A DNA stretch of 14,792 nt from Alistipes sp. Its GTDB lineage: Bacteria; Bacteroidota; Bacteroidia; Bacteroidales; Rikenellaceae. The notes beneath the pieces are model-generated. The model worked only from the letters and a program-made list of their open reading frames with translations. It was not told the DNA's origin and did no database searches. The position numbers and the translations under genes are program-made. Where the stretch lies: NCBI GenBank assembly GCA_017628595.1, contig JAGBYV010000238.1:1-14792 (forward strand). Direction: 5' to 3'. Below, one piece after another: positions 1 to 6,450 of the stretch. Positions within the stretch are counted from its first letter, which is position 1. Each line of letters begins with the position of its first letter.

Positions 1-537
1 AAGAAGGTGTATCTGGTACTGAATAAGCCCAAGGGCTATGTAACTTCGCTCGAGGATCCTCATGCCGACAAGACCGTGATGGAGCTGGTTAAGGGTGCTT
101 GCTCGGAGCGTATCTACCCCGTGGGTCGTCTGGATAAGAACTCACTCGGATTGTTGCTCTTTACCAACGATGGTGACGTTACACGTCAGCTTACACACCC
201 CTCGCTCGAGAAGAAGAAGATCTATCAGGTGACACTCGATAAGCCCCTTACGCGTGCCGATATGGAGCAGATGACCGAGGGTCTTACGCTCGAGGATGGC
301 GAGATCTTTGTTGATGAGGTGGCATACGTAGGCGAGAGCAAGAAGGAGGTAGGTCTGGAGATTCACTCGGGTCGCAACCGTATCGTGCGTCGTATCTTCG
401 AGCACCTGGGTTACACGGTGCAGAAGCTCGATCGTGTATATTACGCCGGTATCACTAAGAAGAATCTCAAGCGCGGTCAGTGGCGTTTCCTCACTCGCGA
501 GGAGGTTGAGCGTTTGAAGAGCGGCCGCTACGAGTAG
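1..537 (+). CDS. rluB: rRNA pseudouridine synthase, RsuA/RluB family (5' end outside window)
   Basis: Isomerises a specific uridine in ribosomal RNA (23S for RluB) to pseudouridine in the cytoplasm. The reading frame is open from base 1, so the GTG at position 7 is probably internal. The usual N-terminal S4 RNA-binding domain should lie upstream of the window. Visible from the left edge are the family's LNKPKGYVTS segment, then GRLDKNSLGLLLFTNDG, whose Asp (codon 133-135) is the expected catalytic aspartate. Near the C-terminus, HSGRNRIVRRIFEHLGY and KLDRVYYAGI match the conserved end of the RsuA/RluB fold. The stop is TAG at 535-537, with no gene following on the same strand. RluB is the best guess within the family; RluE or RluF types cannot be excluded without the N-terminus. 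The family assignment is firm, the exact target base is not. Confidence 0.9.
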   Translation, partial: KKVYLVLNKPKGYVTSLEDPHADKTVMELVKGACSERIYPVGRLDKNSLGLLLFTNDGDVTRQLTHPSLEKKKIYQVTLDKPLTRADMEQMTEGLTLEDGEIFVDEVAYVGESKKEVGLEIHSGRNRIVRRIFEHLGYTVQKLDRVYYAGITKKNLKRGQWRFLTREEVERLKSGRYE

Positions 538-661
538 TGGAATTTATCTGGCGGACAATTTTGTCGTTATACTAAATTTCACAAACCTCACAGACGTCCA
601 GTATGCTGCGGTTGGGCAATTTTCGTAAGCCTAAAAATTGCCTCGCCATCTGAAATTCCAT
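538..661. repeat. Intergenic element with imperfect terminal inverted repeats and competing hairpins
   Basis: Begins directly after the stop codon at 537. The left end (538-562) and the reverse complement of the right end (633-660) both read TGGAATTT, then TGGCG, then a CAATTTT block, with a few mismatches and small gaps. A perfect 9-bp internal hairpin pairs GGCAATTTT (615-623) with AAAATTGCC (634-642) around a 10-nt loop. The same right arm could instead pair with GACAATTTT at 554-562, so two mutually exclusive folds exist. The minus strand carries a 29-codon frame (661 to 572) starting MEFQMARQ, with no ribosome-binding signal. I read this as a MITE-like or REP-like intergenic repeat, but copy number cannot be judged from one copy. 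Confidence 0.5.
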
Positions 662-713
662 TGTTCCATAGGCCTTGAACTCTCCACCTGAAAATACTTT
701 TAGTAAATATGAT

Positions 714-749
714 AAAAAAAGAGACTCCCGATTGGGAGCCTCTTTTTTT
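714..749 (-). terminator. Rho-independent terminator, probably bidirectional
   Basis: Arms 721-729 (GAGACTCCC) and 734-742 (GGGAGCCTC) enclose a 4-nt loop, with an A-tract at 714-720 and a T-tract at 743-749. On the minus strand the fourth base pair is a G-U wobble, giving an unbroken 9-bp stem. On the plus strand the same position is an A-C mismatch, so the minus direction should be stronger. It lies just after the stop of the C11 peptidase gene (753) and can also stop readthrough from the pseudouridine synthase side. Confidence 0.85.
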
Positions 750-752
750 GTT

Positions 753-1961
753 CTAATGCGTAGCCTTATACCACGCCGTCTGAGAGTATGAGTCGCGGAA
801 CAGTATGGACGGCGCCGAAGTGCTCATGCCGCTGAACGAGGTTATGGGGTAGTGGTCGCTGTGGATGTATGTCGACCAAAATGTGTCGAGTGTAAACTTC
901 GTAGGTACGCACTTCTCGAGTTGAGCCTTGAACTTGCTTTTGGCCTCGTTGCTCGTGCAGACCTTATCGACATAGTCGCCCAGATCGAAGAAGATATGGT
1001 TGGTGCCACCCTCATATGTCTGCAATGAGTTGCGGTCGTACTCTTCGCTGAGGCTCTTGTTTACCTCCTTCATCGTCATAGCTAGAGCGTCGAGCTGTGA
1101 GCAGTTGACAAGAGCAATCGTTCCCGAGTATTTGAGTGTGTTCTTATAGTGCTCGTGATAGCTTCGTGCTGCCTCGGACAGATCGTACGAGCGACCTCCA
1201 TTTTTCAACAGATGGGGCAGAGTCTTGGCGTAGGGGAATCCGTTACCCATAATCTCGCAAGCCGAACCGATGATATACTTCGTGCTGTTGCGCAGCTCGT
1301 ATGCCGCCTCCACATTTGCCATAAAGCAGGCATCGAAGATGATATACTCGAACTGTTTACCCGTAGCCTGAATAGCCTCTGCAAGTGTTGTGATGTCGAA
1401 ACGGTTGGCACCATTCGGATCGCCGATGAATCGGGTCTGCAGGTGGCGTGGCAGCTCCTCCATTATGCGCAGGCGCGCATAGGCGCTCTTCGATAGGCCG
1501 TTGCTGCGAATCTGATCATAATCGTCGAAGGGTATCCATGCCCATGAGTGTGATCCGATGACAAGACCGTAGGCTGATGCCGGAGCAAGACGCATCACAT
1601 CGTTGAAAATGTAGCTCAAATCATCCTTGCTCATAGTGTTTGACAGGTCATACTCGGCAAGCGGCTGCCTTGTGATATGCCCGTTGTCGTAGCACAATTC
1701 GATGGCCTCGGCACGCTTGGCAACGCCGTTCTGCCATACGACAACCACACGACTATCGCCCTTGATATTCTGCTGCAGAGCAGTCTCGATATCCTGCACG
1801 TTGATATTAAAAGCCCAGTTAAGGCTCGTGCCCGAGAGATAGACGATTATGGTCTGTGGCGTAACCTTCTCCTTGTCATTGCTATGCTTGCCGCACGACG
1901 AGATAAGCAGAGAGCAAGCTGTAAAGAGAAGAAGTATGTAACGGGTTAGAAGTTTCATCAT
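753..1961 (-). CDS. Clostripain-family (C11) cysteine peptidase, lipoprotein
   Basis: Predicted secreted cysteine endopeptidase of family C11 (clan CD), 402 aa. The N-terminus is a lipoprotein signal: charged start, a hydrophobic stretch over residues 8-20, and lipobox I-S-S-C with the lipidated Cys at 23, followed by a polar linker (GKHSNDKEK). It is therefore probably anchored in the outer or inner membrane facing the periplasm or outside. The catalytic dyad is visible: His138 in YGLVIGSHSW and Cys212 in IIFDACFMANVEAAYELR, a close match to the family's FDAC block, followed by the conserved IGSACEIMGNGFPY stretch. The residue after the His is Ser where clostripains usually have Gly. Two start codons are adjacent (1961 and 1958). 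It begins 5 nt after the upstream DUF4919-like gene, so the two are almost certainly co-transcribed. Substrate is unknown; C11 enzymes often cleave after Arg or Lys, but this was not deduced here. Confidence 0.87.
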   Translation of the reverse strand: MMKLLTRYILLLFTACSLLISSCGKHSNDKEKVTPQTIIVYLSGTSLNWAFNINVQDIETALQQNIKGDSRVVVVWQNGVAKRAEAIELCYDNGHITRQPLAEYDLSNTMSKDDLSYIFNDVMRLAPASAYGLVIGSHSWAWIPFDDYDQIRSNGLSKSAYARLRIMEELPRHLQTRFIGDPNGANRFDITTLAEAIQATGKQFEYIIFDACFMANVEAAYELRNSTKYIIGSACEIMGNGFPYAKTLPHLLKNGGRSYDLSEAARSYHEHYKNTLKYSGTIALVNCSQLDALAMTMKEVNKSLSEEYDRNSLQTYEGGTNHIFFDLGDYVDKVCTSNEAKSKFKAQLEKCVPTKFTLDTFWSTYIHSDHYPITSFSGMSTSAPSILFRDSYSQTAWYKATH

Positions 1962-1966
1962 GTAGC

Positions 1967-2704
1967 TTATTTATATTCTCTTACTCCGAGGTTGTTGAAC
2001 TGCCAAGTGCGCTCGCGCTTGAAGGTCACATCGTCGGGCTTGTTGCGATAGATGCGGCTGTAATCGAAGTAGAATCCCTTTATTTTGCCGTCGGGCACGC
2101 GGCGAGGCTCAGCCAGGGGGATGTACTCCACGTTGCGGCTGATGATCTCGGCACGCTTGGGCTCGACACCCATCGACGACACGACATCCACGGCGTGTGA
2201 GAACATGATAATATGCATCGGATACTTGTCCGAGCGACCATCGCCCGATGTCATGATTGTGTTCAGCACGCCCTGCAGGTGGTTGTAGTATGCCTCCTCC
2301 TTTACCTTGTCGCCCAGTGCGCCATGGGCAAAGACCATCATGTTGAGCACCGTGGGATTGAACGGGTCGGAGTACATAGCTTCGGTGCATACCGATATGA
2401 TGTACTGCATCTGCTCGCGGTCGGGCTCCTCGGTGTTGAGTGTCATCATCGAGGCGTAGAGGTCTGTAATGGCATTGTTCGTAGCCATGGGCTTGTAGTT
2501 CTCGTGGTAGGCGAAGCCGTAGTAGAGGTAGTGGTACTCCTCCTCCGACATATGCTCCAGATTGTTGTAGCGCATCATTAGATTGGTGTAGTAGAAGGGC
2601 GATGAGCCATCCATAATCTTGCGTACAATATCCTCCTCGTCGGGAATCTTTGACCATCCCAACAGGGGGAGCAACAACAACATGGAGAGAATAAATCGTT
2701 TCAT
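1967..2704 (-). CDS. Secreted DUF4919-like protein
   Basis: A 245-aa protein of unknown function. I chose the Met at 2702-2704 because it begins a clean signal peptide (MKRFILSMLLLLPLLGWS, cleavage near residue 18) and leaves 29 nt after dapA. A longer frame from 2740 would overlap the dapA stop and bury the signal. No lipobox Cys is present, so the product is probably periplasmic or secreted. The mature part is Tyr/Met-rich: DGSSPFYYTNLMMRYNN, then EEEYHYLYYGFAYHENYKPM, resembling the Bacteroidota family DUF4919 from memory. The middle is helical and TPR-like in flavour (CTEAMYSDPFNPTVLNMM), and the C-terminus ends in a Trp/Tyr-containing beta-like stretch. It sits between dapA and the C11 peptidase (5-nt gap), suggesting co-expression with the peptidase. 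No catalytic motif is recognisable. Confidence 0.75.
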   Translation of the reverse strand: MKRFILSMLLLLPLLGWSKIPDEEDIVRKIMDGSSPFYYTNLMMRYNNLEHMSEEEYHYLYYGFAYHENYKPMATNNAITDLYASMMTLNTEEPDREQMQYIISVCTEAMYSDPFNPTVLNMMVFAHGALGDKVKEEAYYNHLQGVLNTIMTSGDGRSDKYPMHIIMFSHAVDVVSSMGVEPKRAEIISRNVEYIPLAEPRRVPDGKIKGFYFDYSRIYRNKPDDVTFKRERTWQFNNLGVREYK

Positions 2705-2733
2705 TCTTGAGTTTTTATTTGTAAAACGAAGAA

Positions 2734-3624
2734 TTAGCACAATTCGTATTCGCGGATCAACTTTTCCAGTTTCTTCATCAACAGATCGGTGGCAGGAACC
2801 AGCGGCAGACGCAGATTGTTCTCAATCAGACCCATGATGGCCAGTGCACCCTTCACGCCAGTGGGATTGCCCTGCTCGAATAGGGCGCAAACGGCCTCGT
2901 GCAGGGGCTCATATGCCTCATATGCACGGTCGAACAGACCCTGGCTTGCCAGATATACAACGTGCGAGAAGCGCTTGGGGAAGGCATTCACGGCTACCGA
3001 GATCACACCATCGCCACCCTTGCGCATCACATCTACGGTCATGCCGTCGTCGCCCGACAGAACGAGAAAATCCTTCGGACGGTTCTTGATGATCTGCGTG
3101 ATCTGGTCGATCTTGCCCGATGCCTCCTTGATGCCGATGATGTTCTCCACGTCGGCTGCCAGACGGCACGTAGTCTCGGCCGACATATTAACACCCGTAC
3201 GACCCGGCACGTTGTAGAGGATGATGGGGCGGGGTGAAGCCTCGGCCACGGCTTTGAAGTGGCGGTAGAGTCCCTCCTGCGAAGGTTTATTATAATAAGG
3301 AGTAACGCTCAAAAGGGCATCCACGCCTTCCAGATCCATAGCCTGAATCTGCTCAATCAGACGCACTGTGTCGTTGCCTCCAGCGCCCAGCACGATGGGA
3401 GTGCGGCCAGCCACACGCTCGCGGATATAACGAAACACCTCGTTGCGCTCCTCGTGCGAGAGGGTGGGGGTCTCGGCTGTTGTGCCGAGGGCTACTATAT
3501 AATCGGTTCCGCCGTCAATCACATAGTCAATCATGCGACCCAGAGTGTCGTAGTCGCACGAGAAATCACTCTTGAACGGGGTAATCATTGCGGCACCTAC
3601 GCCGCCGAGTTTATGCTTCTTCAT
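2734..3624 (-). CDS. dapA: 4-hydroxy-tetrahydrodipicolinate synthase
   Basis: Condenses pyruvate with aspartate semialdehyde in the first committed step to meso-diaminopimelate and lysine; cytoplasmic and usually tetrameric. The length (296 aa) is typical of the family. Motifs run in family order: GTTAETPTL (Thr48/Thr49), SVTPYYNKP (Tyr111), LYNVPGRTGVNM (Tyr137, Arg142), and IGIKEASG with the Schiff-base lysine at 166. All residues of the catalytic triad and the carboxylate-binding Arg are present. The start ATG at 3622-3624 lies 26 nt after the ligA stop, with no terminator between, so it is likely read from the ligA promoter. It is followed on the same strand by two secreted-protein genes of no obvious metabolic link. 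Related aldolases such as N-acetylneuraminate lyase share the fold, but the Arg142 context favours DapA. Confidence 0.96.
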   Translation of the reverse strand: MKKHKLGGVGAAMITPFKSDFSCDYDTLGRMIDYVIDGGTDYIVALGTTAETPTLSHEERNEVFRYIRERVAGRTPIVLGAGGNDTVRLIEQIQAMDLEGVDALLSVTPYYNKPSQEGLYRHFKAVAEASPRPIILYNVPGRTGVNMSAETTCRLAADVENIIGIKEASGKIDQITQIIKNRPKDFLVLSGDDGMTVDVMRKGGDGVISVAVNAFPKRFSHVVYLASQGLFDRAYEAYEPLHEAVCALFEQGNPTGVKGALAIMGLIENNLRLPLVPATDLLMKKLEKLIREYELC

Positions 3625-3650
3625 TGTATCTAAATTTTCATTAACCTTTT

Positions 3651-5720
3651 CTAAAATAGTGTTCCCTGAATGGGGGCGCTCGCTTGTGTGGGGGTGGGCT
3701 CAGGCTCTACAATGGGAAGCGTCTGAGAGCCACCAATCATAGCCACGAACTCCTGCTCGGAGATGATCTTTACACCCAGCTTGGTCGCCTTTTGCAACTT
3801 CGCAGGACCAATCTTGTCGCCCGCCAGCAGGTATGATGTGTTGGACGATACGGCTGCAAGGTTTTTGCCTCCGTGAGCCTCGATCAGCGCCTTCAGTTCA
3901 TCGCGCGAATGGTCGGCAAACGACCCCGAGATGACAAATGTCAGCCCCGCAAGTGACTCCGAGAGATTCTGCTTCTGCTCAGCCTCGAACTTAAGGCCTG
4001 CTGCACGCAGTCGTGCGATGATGGTGCGATTCTCCTCGTCCGCAAAGAACTCTATAATTGCATCGGCAATCTTGCTGCCCACCTCCTCGGCCTCGAGTAG
4101 CTCTTCGTGCGATGCGCCGATGATTGCATCCAGCGAACGGAAGTGCTCGGCCAGATATTTTGCCGTGGTCTCACCCACGAAGCGAATGCCCAGGGCAAAC
4201 AGCACACGGTGGAACGGTACCTCGGCCGAAAGACGTATGCTCTGTATTATATTTGCTGCCGACTTCTCGCCCAGGCGGGGCAGTACGGCCAGCTGATCGG
4301 CTCGAAGATCGTAGAGGTCGGCAATATTATTTATAAGTCCATTGTCAAAGAGTAGCTCAACGGTTTCTGTGCCCAGCGTCTCTATGTTCATCGCCTTGCG
4401 ACGGATGAAATGCTCGATGCGTCCCACAATCTGCGGACGGCAGTGGCTCTGGTTGGGGCAGTAGTGCTTCGCCTCGCCCTCGTAGCGTACCAGCTCGGTG
4501 CCGCACTCGGGACAATGGGTAATATATTGCAATGGCTGGCTGTCGGCAGGGCGCTGGCTCAGCTCCACACCCGTCACCTTGGGGATGATCTCGCCACCCT
4601 TTTCGACATATACCATATCGCCTATGCGCAGATCCAAAGCCTCGATCTGGTCGGCATTGTGCAGCGTGGCACGTTTTACCGTTGTGCCTGCAAGGTGTAC
4701 GGGGTCGAGGTTTGCTACGGGCGTAATGGCTCCCGTGCGACCAACCTGATATGTCACCTCATTCAGACGTGTGAGCGCCTGCTCGGCCTTGAACTTATAG
4801 GCTACGGCCCACTTCGGGGCTTTCGATGTGCGACCCAGGGCGCGGCGTACCGCATAGGAGTCAACCTTGATTACCACGCCATCGATAGGCTCGGGTATGT
4901 TGGCGCGCTCGGCGTCCCAATATTCGATAAACTGCTCAACCTCCTCGGCGCTCTCGCATATGCGTGCTGCCGTAGAAACAGGAAAACCGTAGCGGCGCAG
5001 TGCCTGCATCGACTCTGAGTGCGACGTGAAAGGCAGATCGCGACCCTCCACCTGATAGGCTGTAAACTGCAGATTGCGCTCGGCAACGATACGCGACTGC
5101 TGCAGCTTGAGTGTTCCTGCGGCGGCGTTGCGAGGGTTGGCAAAGAGCTGCTCGCCCGCGGCCTCGCGCTCGGCATTGAGTCGGTCGAAGGTGGGGTAGG
5201 TCATAAAAATCTCGCCACGCACCTCAAAGGTCTTCAGTCCGCTGCTCTGCTGCAGAGTGAGCGGAACGGAGCCGATTGTGCGTACATTCTCCGTCACATC
5301 ATCTCCACGCGAACCATCTCCACGCGTCACGGCACGCACCAGACGGTCGTCCTCATATGTGAGCGATATGGCCGTACCGTCGTACTTCAGCTCACACGAT
5401 ACACTCACCTGAGAGTCGCTCTCGCGGAAGGTCTTGTCCATCCACTCCTGCAGCTCCTGCTGCGAGTAGGTGTTCGAGAGCGAGAGCATCGGGTAGGCGT
5501 GCGCTACGCTCTGAAATTTATTTGTAAGGTCGCTGCCAACGCGCATTGTGGGCGAGTTGGGGTCCGCAAATTCGGGGTGAAGTGCCTCTAACTCTTGCAG
5601 TTCGCGCAATAGCATATCGAATTCGTAGTCCGTGGCTACGGATTTGGCCTCAACGTAGTACATATGGTTGAGGTAGTTGAGTTTTTGACGTAACTCGTTG
5701 ATTCTGTGCTCTGCGCTCAT
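3651..5720 (-). CDS. ligA: NAD+-dependent DNA ligase LigA
   Basis: Seals nicks in duplex DNA during replication and repair, using NAD+ as AMP donor. With the start at 5718-5720 it is 689 aa, near the usual length. Translation from an upstream in-frame Met (5774) would add 18 residues that overlap the promoter and have no family counterpart. Domains in order: N-terminal NMN-binding Ia region (about 1-65, with YY and D-YEFD-LL), adenylation domain with KYDG at 112-115 (Lys112 is the AMP acceptor), OB fold (about 317-395, VGRTGAITPVA), four-Cys zinc finger (Cys403, 406, 421, 427), helix-hairpin-helix repeats (about 440-585), and BRCT (about 588-664). After BRCT comes a Pro/Thr/Gln-rich tail of about 25 residues ending QGTLF, which resembles a beta-clamp binding peptide. 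It heads the ligA-dapA-DUF4919-C11 cluster. Confidence 0.97.
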   Translation of the reverse strand: MSAEHRINELRQKLNYLNHMYYVEAKSVATDYEFDMLLRELQELEALHPEFADPNSPTMRVGSDLTNKFQSVAHAYPMLSLSNTYSQQELQEWMDKTFRESDSQVSVSCELKYDGTAISLTYEDDRLVRAVTRGDGSRGDDVTENVRTIGSVPLTLQQSSGLKTFEVRGEIFMTYPTFDRLNAEREAAGEQLFANPRNAAAGTLKLQQSRIVAERNLQFTAYQVEGRDLPFTSHSESMQALRRYGFPVSTAARICESAEEVEQFIEYWDAERANIPEPIDGVVIKVDSYAVRRALGRTSKAPKWAVAYKFKAEQALTRLNEVTYQVGRTGAITPVANLDPVHLAGTTVKRATLHNADQIEALDLRIGDMVYVEKGGEIIPKVTGVELSQRPADSQPLQYITHCPECGTELVRYEGEAKHYCPNQSHCRPQIVGRIEHFIRRKAMNIETLGTETVELLFDNGLINNIADLYDLRADQLAVLPRLGEKSAANIIQSIRLSAEVPFHRVLFALGIRFVGETTAKYLAEHFRSLDAIIGASHEELLEAEEVGSKIADAIIEFFADEENRTIIARLRAAGLKFEAEQKQNLSESLAGLTFVISGSFADHSRDELKALIEAHGGKNLAAVSSNTSYLLAGDKIGPAKLQKATKLGVKIISEQEFVAMIGGSQTLPIVEPEPTPTQASAPIQGTLF

Positions 5721-5741
5721 TGTATAGGGAAAATTTAGTTG

Positions 5742-5775
5742 TAAAGGTACATAATTTGTTTGTAACAACATCAAA
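5742..5775 (-). promoter_or_regulatory. Candidate ligA promoter (weak match)
   Basis: On the minus strand TACCTTTA (5749-5742) matches the Bacteroidota -7 box TAnnTTTG except for the last base. A TTTG (5775-5772) lies 22 nt upstream, slightly more than the usual 19-21 nt. It sits about 20-30 nt before the ligA start within a very AT-rich divergent spacer. Another box could serve instead. Confidence 0.35.
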
Positions 5776-5810
5776 AATCAAAAAAAATGCAAAAAAAATA
5801 TCAAGATTCG

Positions 5811-5839
5811 TTGCGATATAATATTTTTGATTATACTTG
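5811..5839 (+). promoter_or_regulatory. Candidate promoter of the acidic small protein gene
   Basis: TTG (5811-5813), an 18-nt spacer and TATACTTG (5832-5839) match the Bacteroidota TTG/TAnnTTTG pattern with one mismatch in the -7 box. It would give a very short leader of roughly 10 nt before the ATG at 5858. This also argues against a start further upstream, since the -7 box would lie inside the coding frame. Confidence 0.5.
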
Positions 5840-5857
5840 CAGAAAATTTCGATACAT

Positions 5858-6169
5858 ATGGCACAAAATAACACTAAAAAGCGACTTGTAACTAGTTTCA
5901 ACAACCTCACAACCGATCAGCAGAATGAGGTGAAGGCTCTTTATCCGCGCGGTTTTGCGGAGGTGATGACTCGTATTGACAAGCCTAATGGCGACTTTTT
6001 CTATGTTGTACCCTACGAGACCGACGAGGTGTCGTATCTGGTGAAGATCGATGTGAAGATCGACGATTCGACCGACGACGTTGATGACGACTTCTACGGC
6101 GACGACGAGCTCAAGGGTGCTGATGAGATTCAGGACTCTTCGCTGGAGGATGAGGATGACGATATGTAA
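5858..6169 (+). CDS. Small protein with highly acidic C-terminal tail, function unknown
   Basis: 103 aa; I do not recognise a named family, though the N-terminal block looks like a conserved Bacteroidota protein. Start ATG 5858-5860 is chosen because the non-ATG frame upstream overlaps the promoter. Residues 1-68 look folded: a basic beginning (KKRLVTSFNNLT), a short helix (TTDQQNEVKALYPRGFAEVM), then a beta-rich part (DKPNGDFFYVVPYETDEVSYLVKIDVKI). Residues 70-103 are a disordered tail with 18 Asp/Glu in 34 positions. No signal peptide or membrane segment, so probably cytoplasmic. It is a single-gene unit, divergent from ligA and closed by its own terminator 30 nt after the stop. Acidic tails of this kind occur on proteins that bind basic partners or mimic nucleic acid, but nothing here proves such a role. 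Confidence 0.8.
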   Translation: MAQNNTKKRLVTSFNNLTTDQQNEVKALYPRGFAEVMTRIDKPNGDFFYVVPYETDEVSYLVKIDVKIDDSTDDVDDDFYGDDELKGADEIQDSSLEDEDDDM

Positions 6170-6198
6170 TAACGAATTTATATAAATTGTGGAATAAA

Positions 6199-6229
6199 AC
6201 TCTCGCCTAACGGGCGGGAGTTTTTTTTG
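6199..6229 (+). terminator. Rho-independent terminator after the acidic small protein gene
   Basis: ACTCTCGCC (6199-6207) pairs with GGCGGGAGT (6213-6221) through nine pairs including one T-G wobble, around a 5-nt loop, followed by a run of T to 6228. It closes the small acidic protein gene and insulates it from purA. Between it and the purA promoter (about 6230-6377) I see only short palindromes, such as CCCCGTCGGGG at 6249-6259, and no gene. Confidence 0.85.
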
Positions 6230-6377
6230 TGTCTTGCGGTGGTTGTTTCCCCGTCGGGGTGAAAGATGGTAGATGCAGAAAAGAATTTTCGGTGTGATAT
6301 TTTACCGCCTATAGCGTGCCATTCGCCACAAAAGGGTGGTTTTAACAACCTGTTGATAATTTCCGCCGCCGAAAAGA

Positions 6378-6407
6378 TTGGCGGATAGAAAAAAATGCGT
6401 ATCTTTG
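6378..6407 (+). promoter_or_regulatory. purA promoter, Bacteroidota primary sigma type
   Basis: TTG (6378-6380), exactly 19 nt, then TATCTTTG (6400-6407), a perfect TAnnTTTG -7 box. Transcription should begin near 6413-6415, giving a leader of about 37 nt before the purA ATG at 6451. This is the best-formed promoter in the window. Confidence 0.75.
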
Positions 6408-6450
6408 GATGCAAAAAAATGGTTTTTTGCGCTTAATGCTAAACTTATAA

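Noticed and set aside
572..661. 29-codon minus-strand frame (MEFQMARQ...) in the intergenic element
   Set aside because: It is contained within the inverted-repeat element, has no ribosome-binding or promoter signal, and is more simply explained as part of the repeat.
2705..2740. N-terminal extension of the DUF4919-like protein
   Set aside because: The extension would overlap the dapA stop and put 12 polar residues before a perfectly placed signal peptide.
4410..5591. Two long plus-strand open frames (202 and 190 codons) antisense to ligA
   Set aside because: Both are opposite the intact LigA adenylation/OB region, with Arg/Leu/Cys-rich shadow composition, no promoter or homology seen.
5721..5774. 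N-terminal extension of LigA by 18 residues from the upstream Met
   Set aside because: The added residues have no counterpart in the family and would place the likely promoter inside the coding region; the Met at 5720 begins the usual N-terminal helix.
6351..6359. TGTTGATAA, an 8-of-9 DnaA box match upstream of purA
   Set aside because: A single near-match in AT-rich DNA with no cluster of boxes and no dnaA/dnaN nearby; not evidence for an origin or DnaA control.
6231..6377. Possible riboswitch or operator upstream of purA
   Set aside because: Only short palindromes (for example 6249-6259) are present, all upstream of the purA promoter rather than in its transcript; no known purine riboswitch core was recognised.
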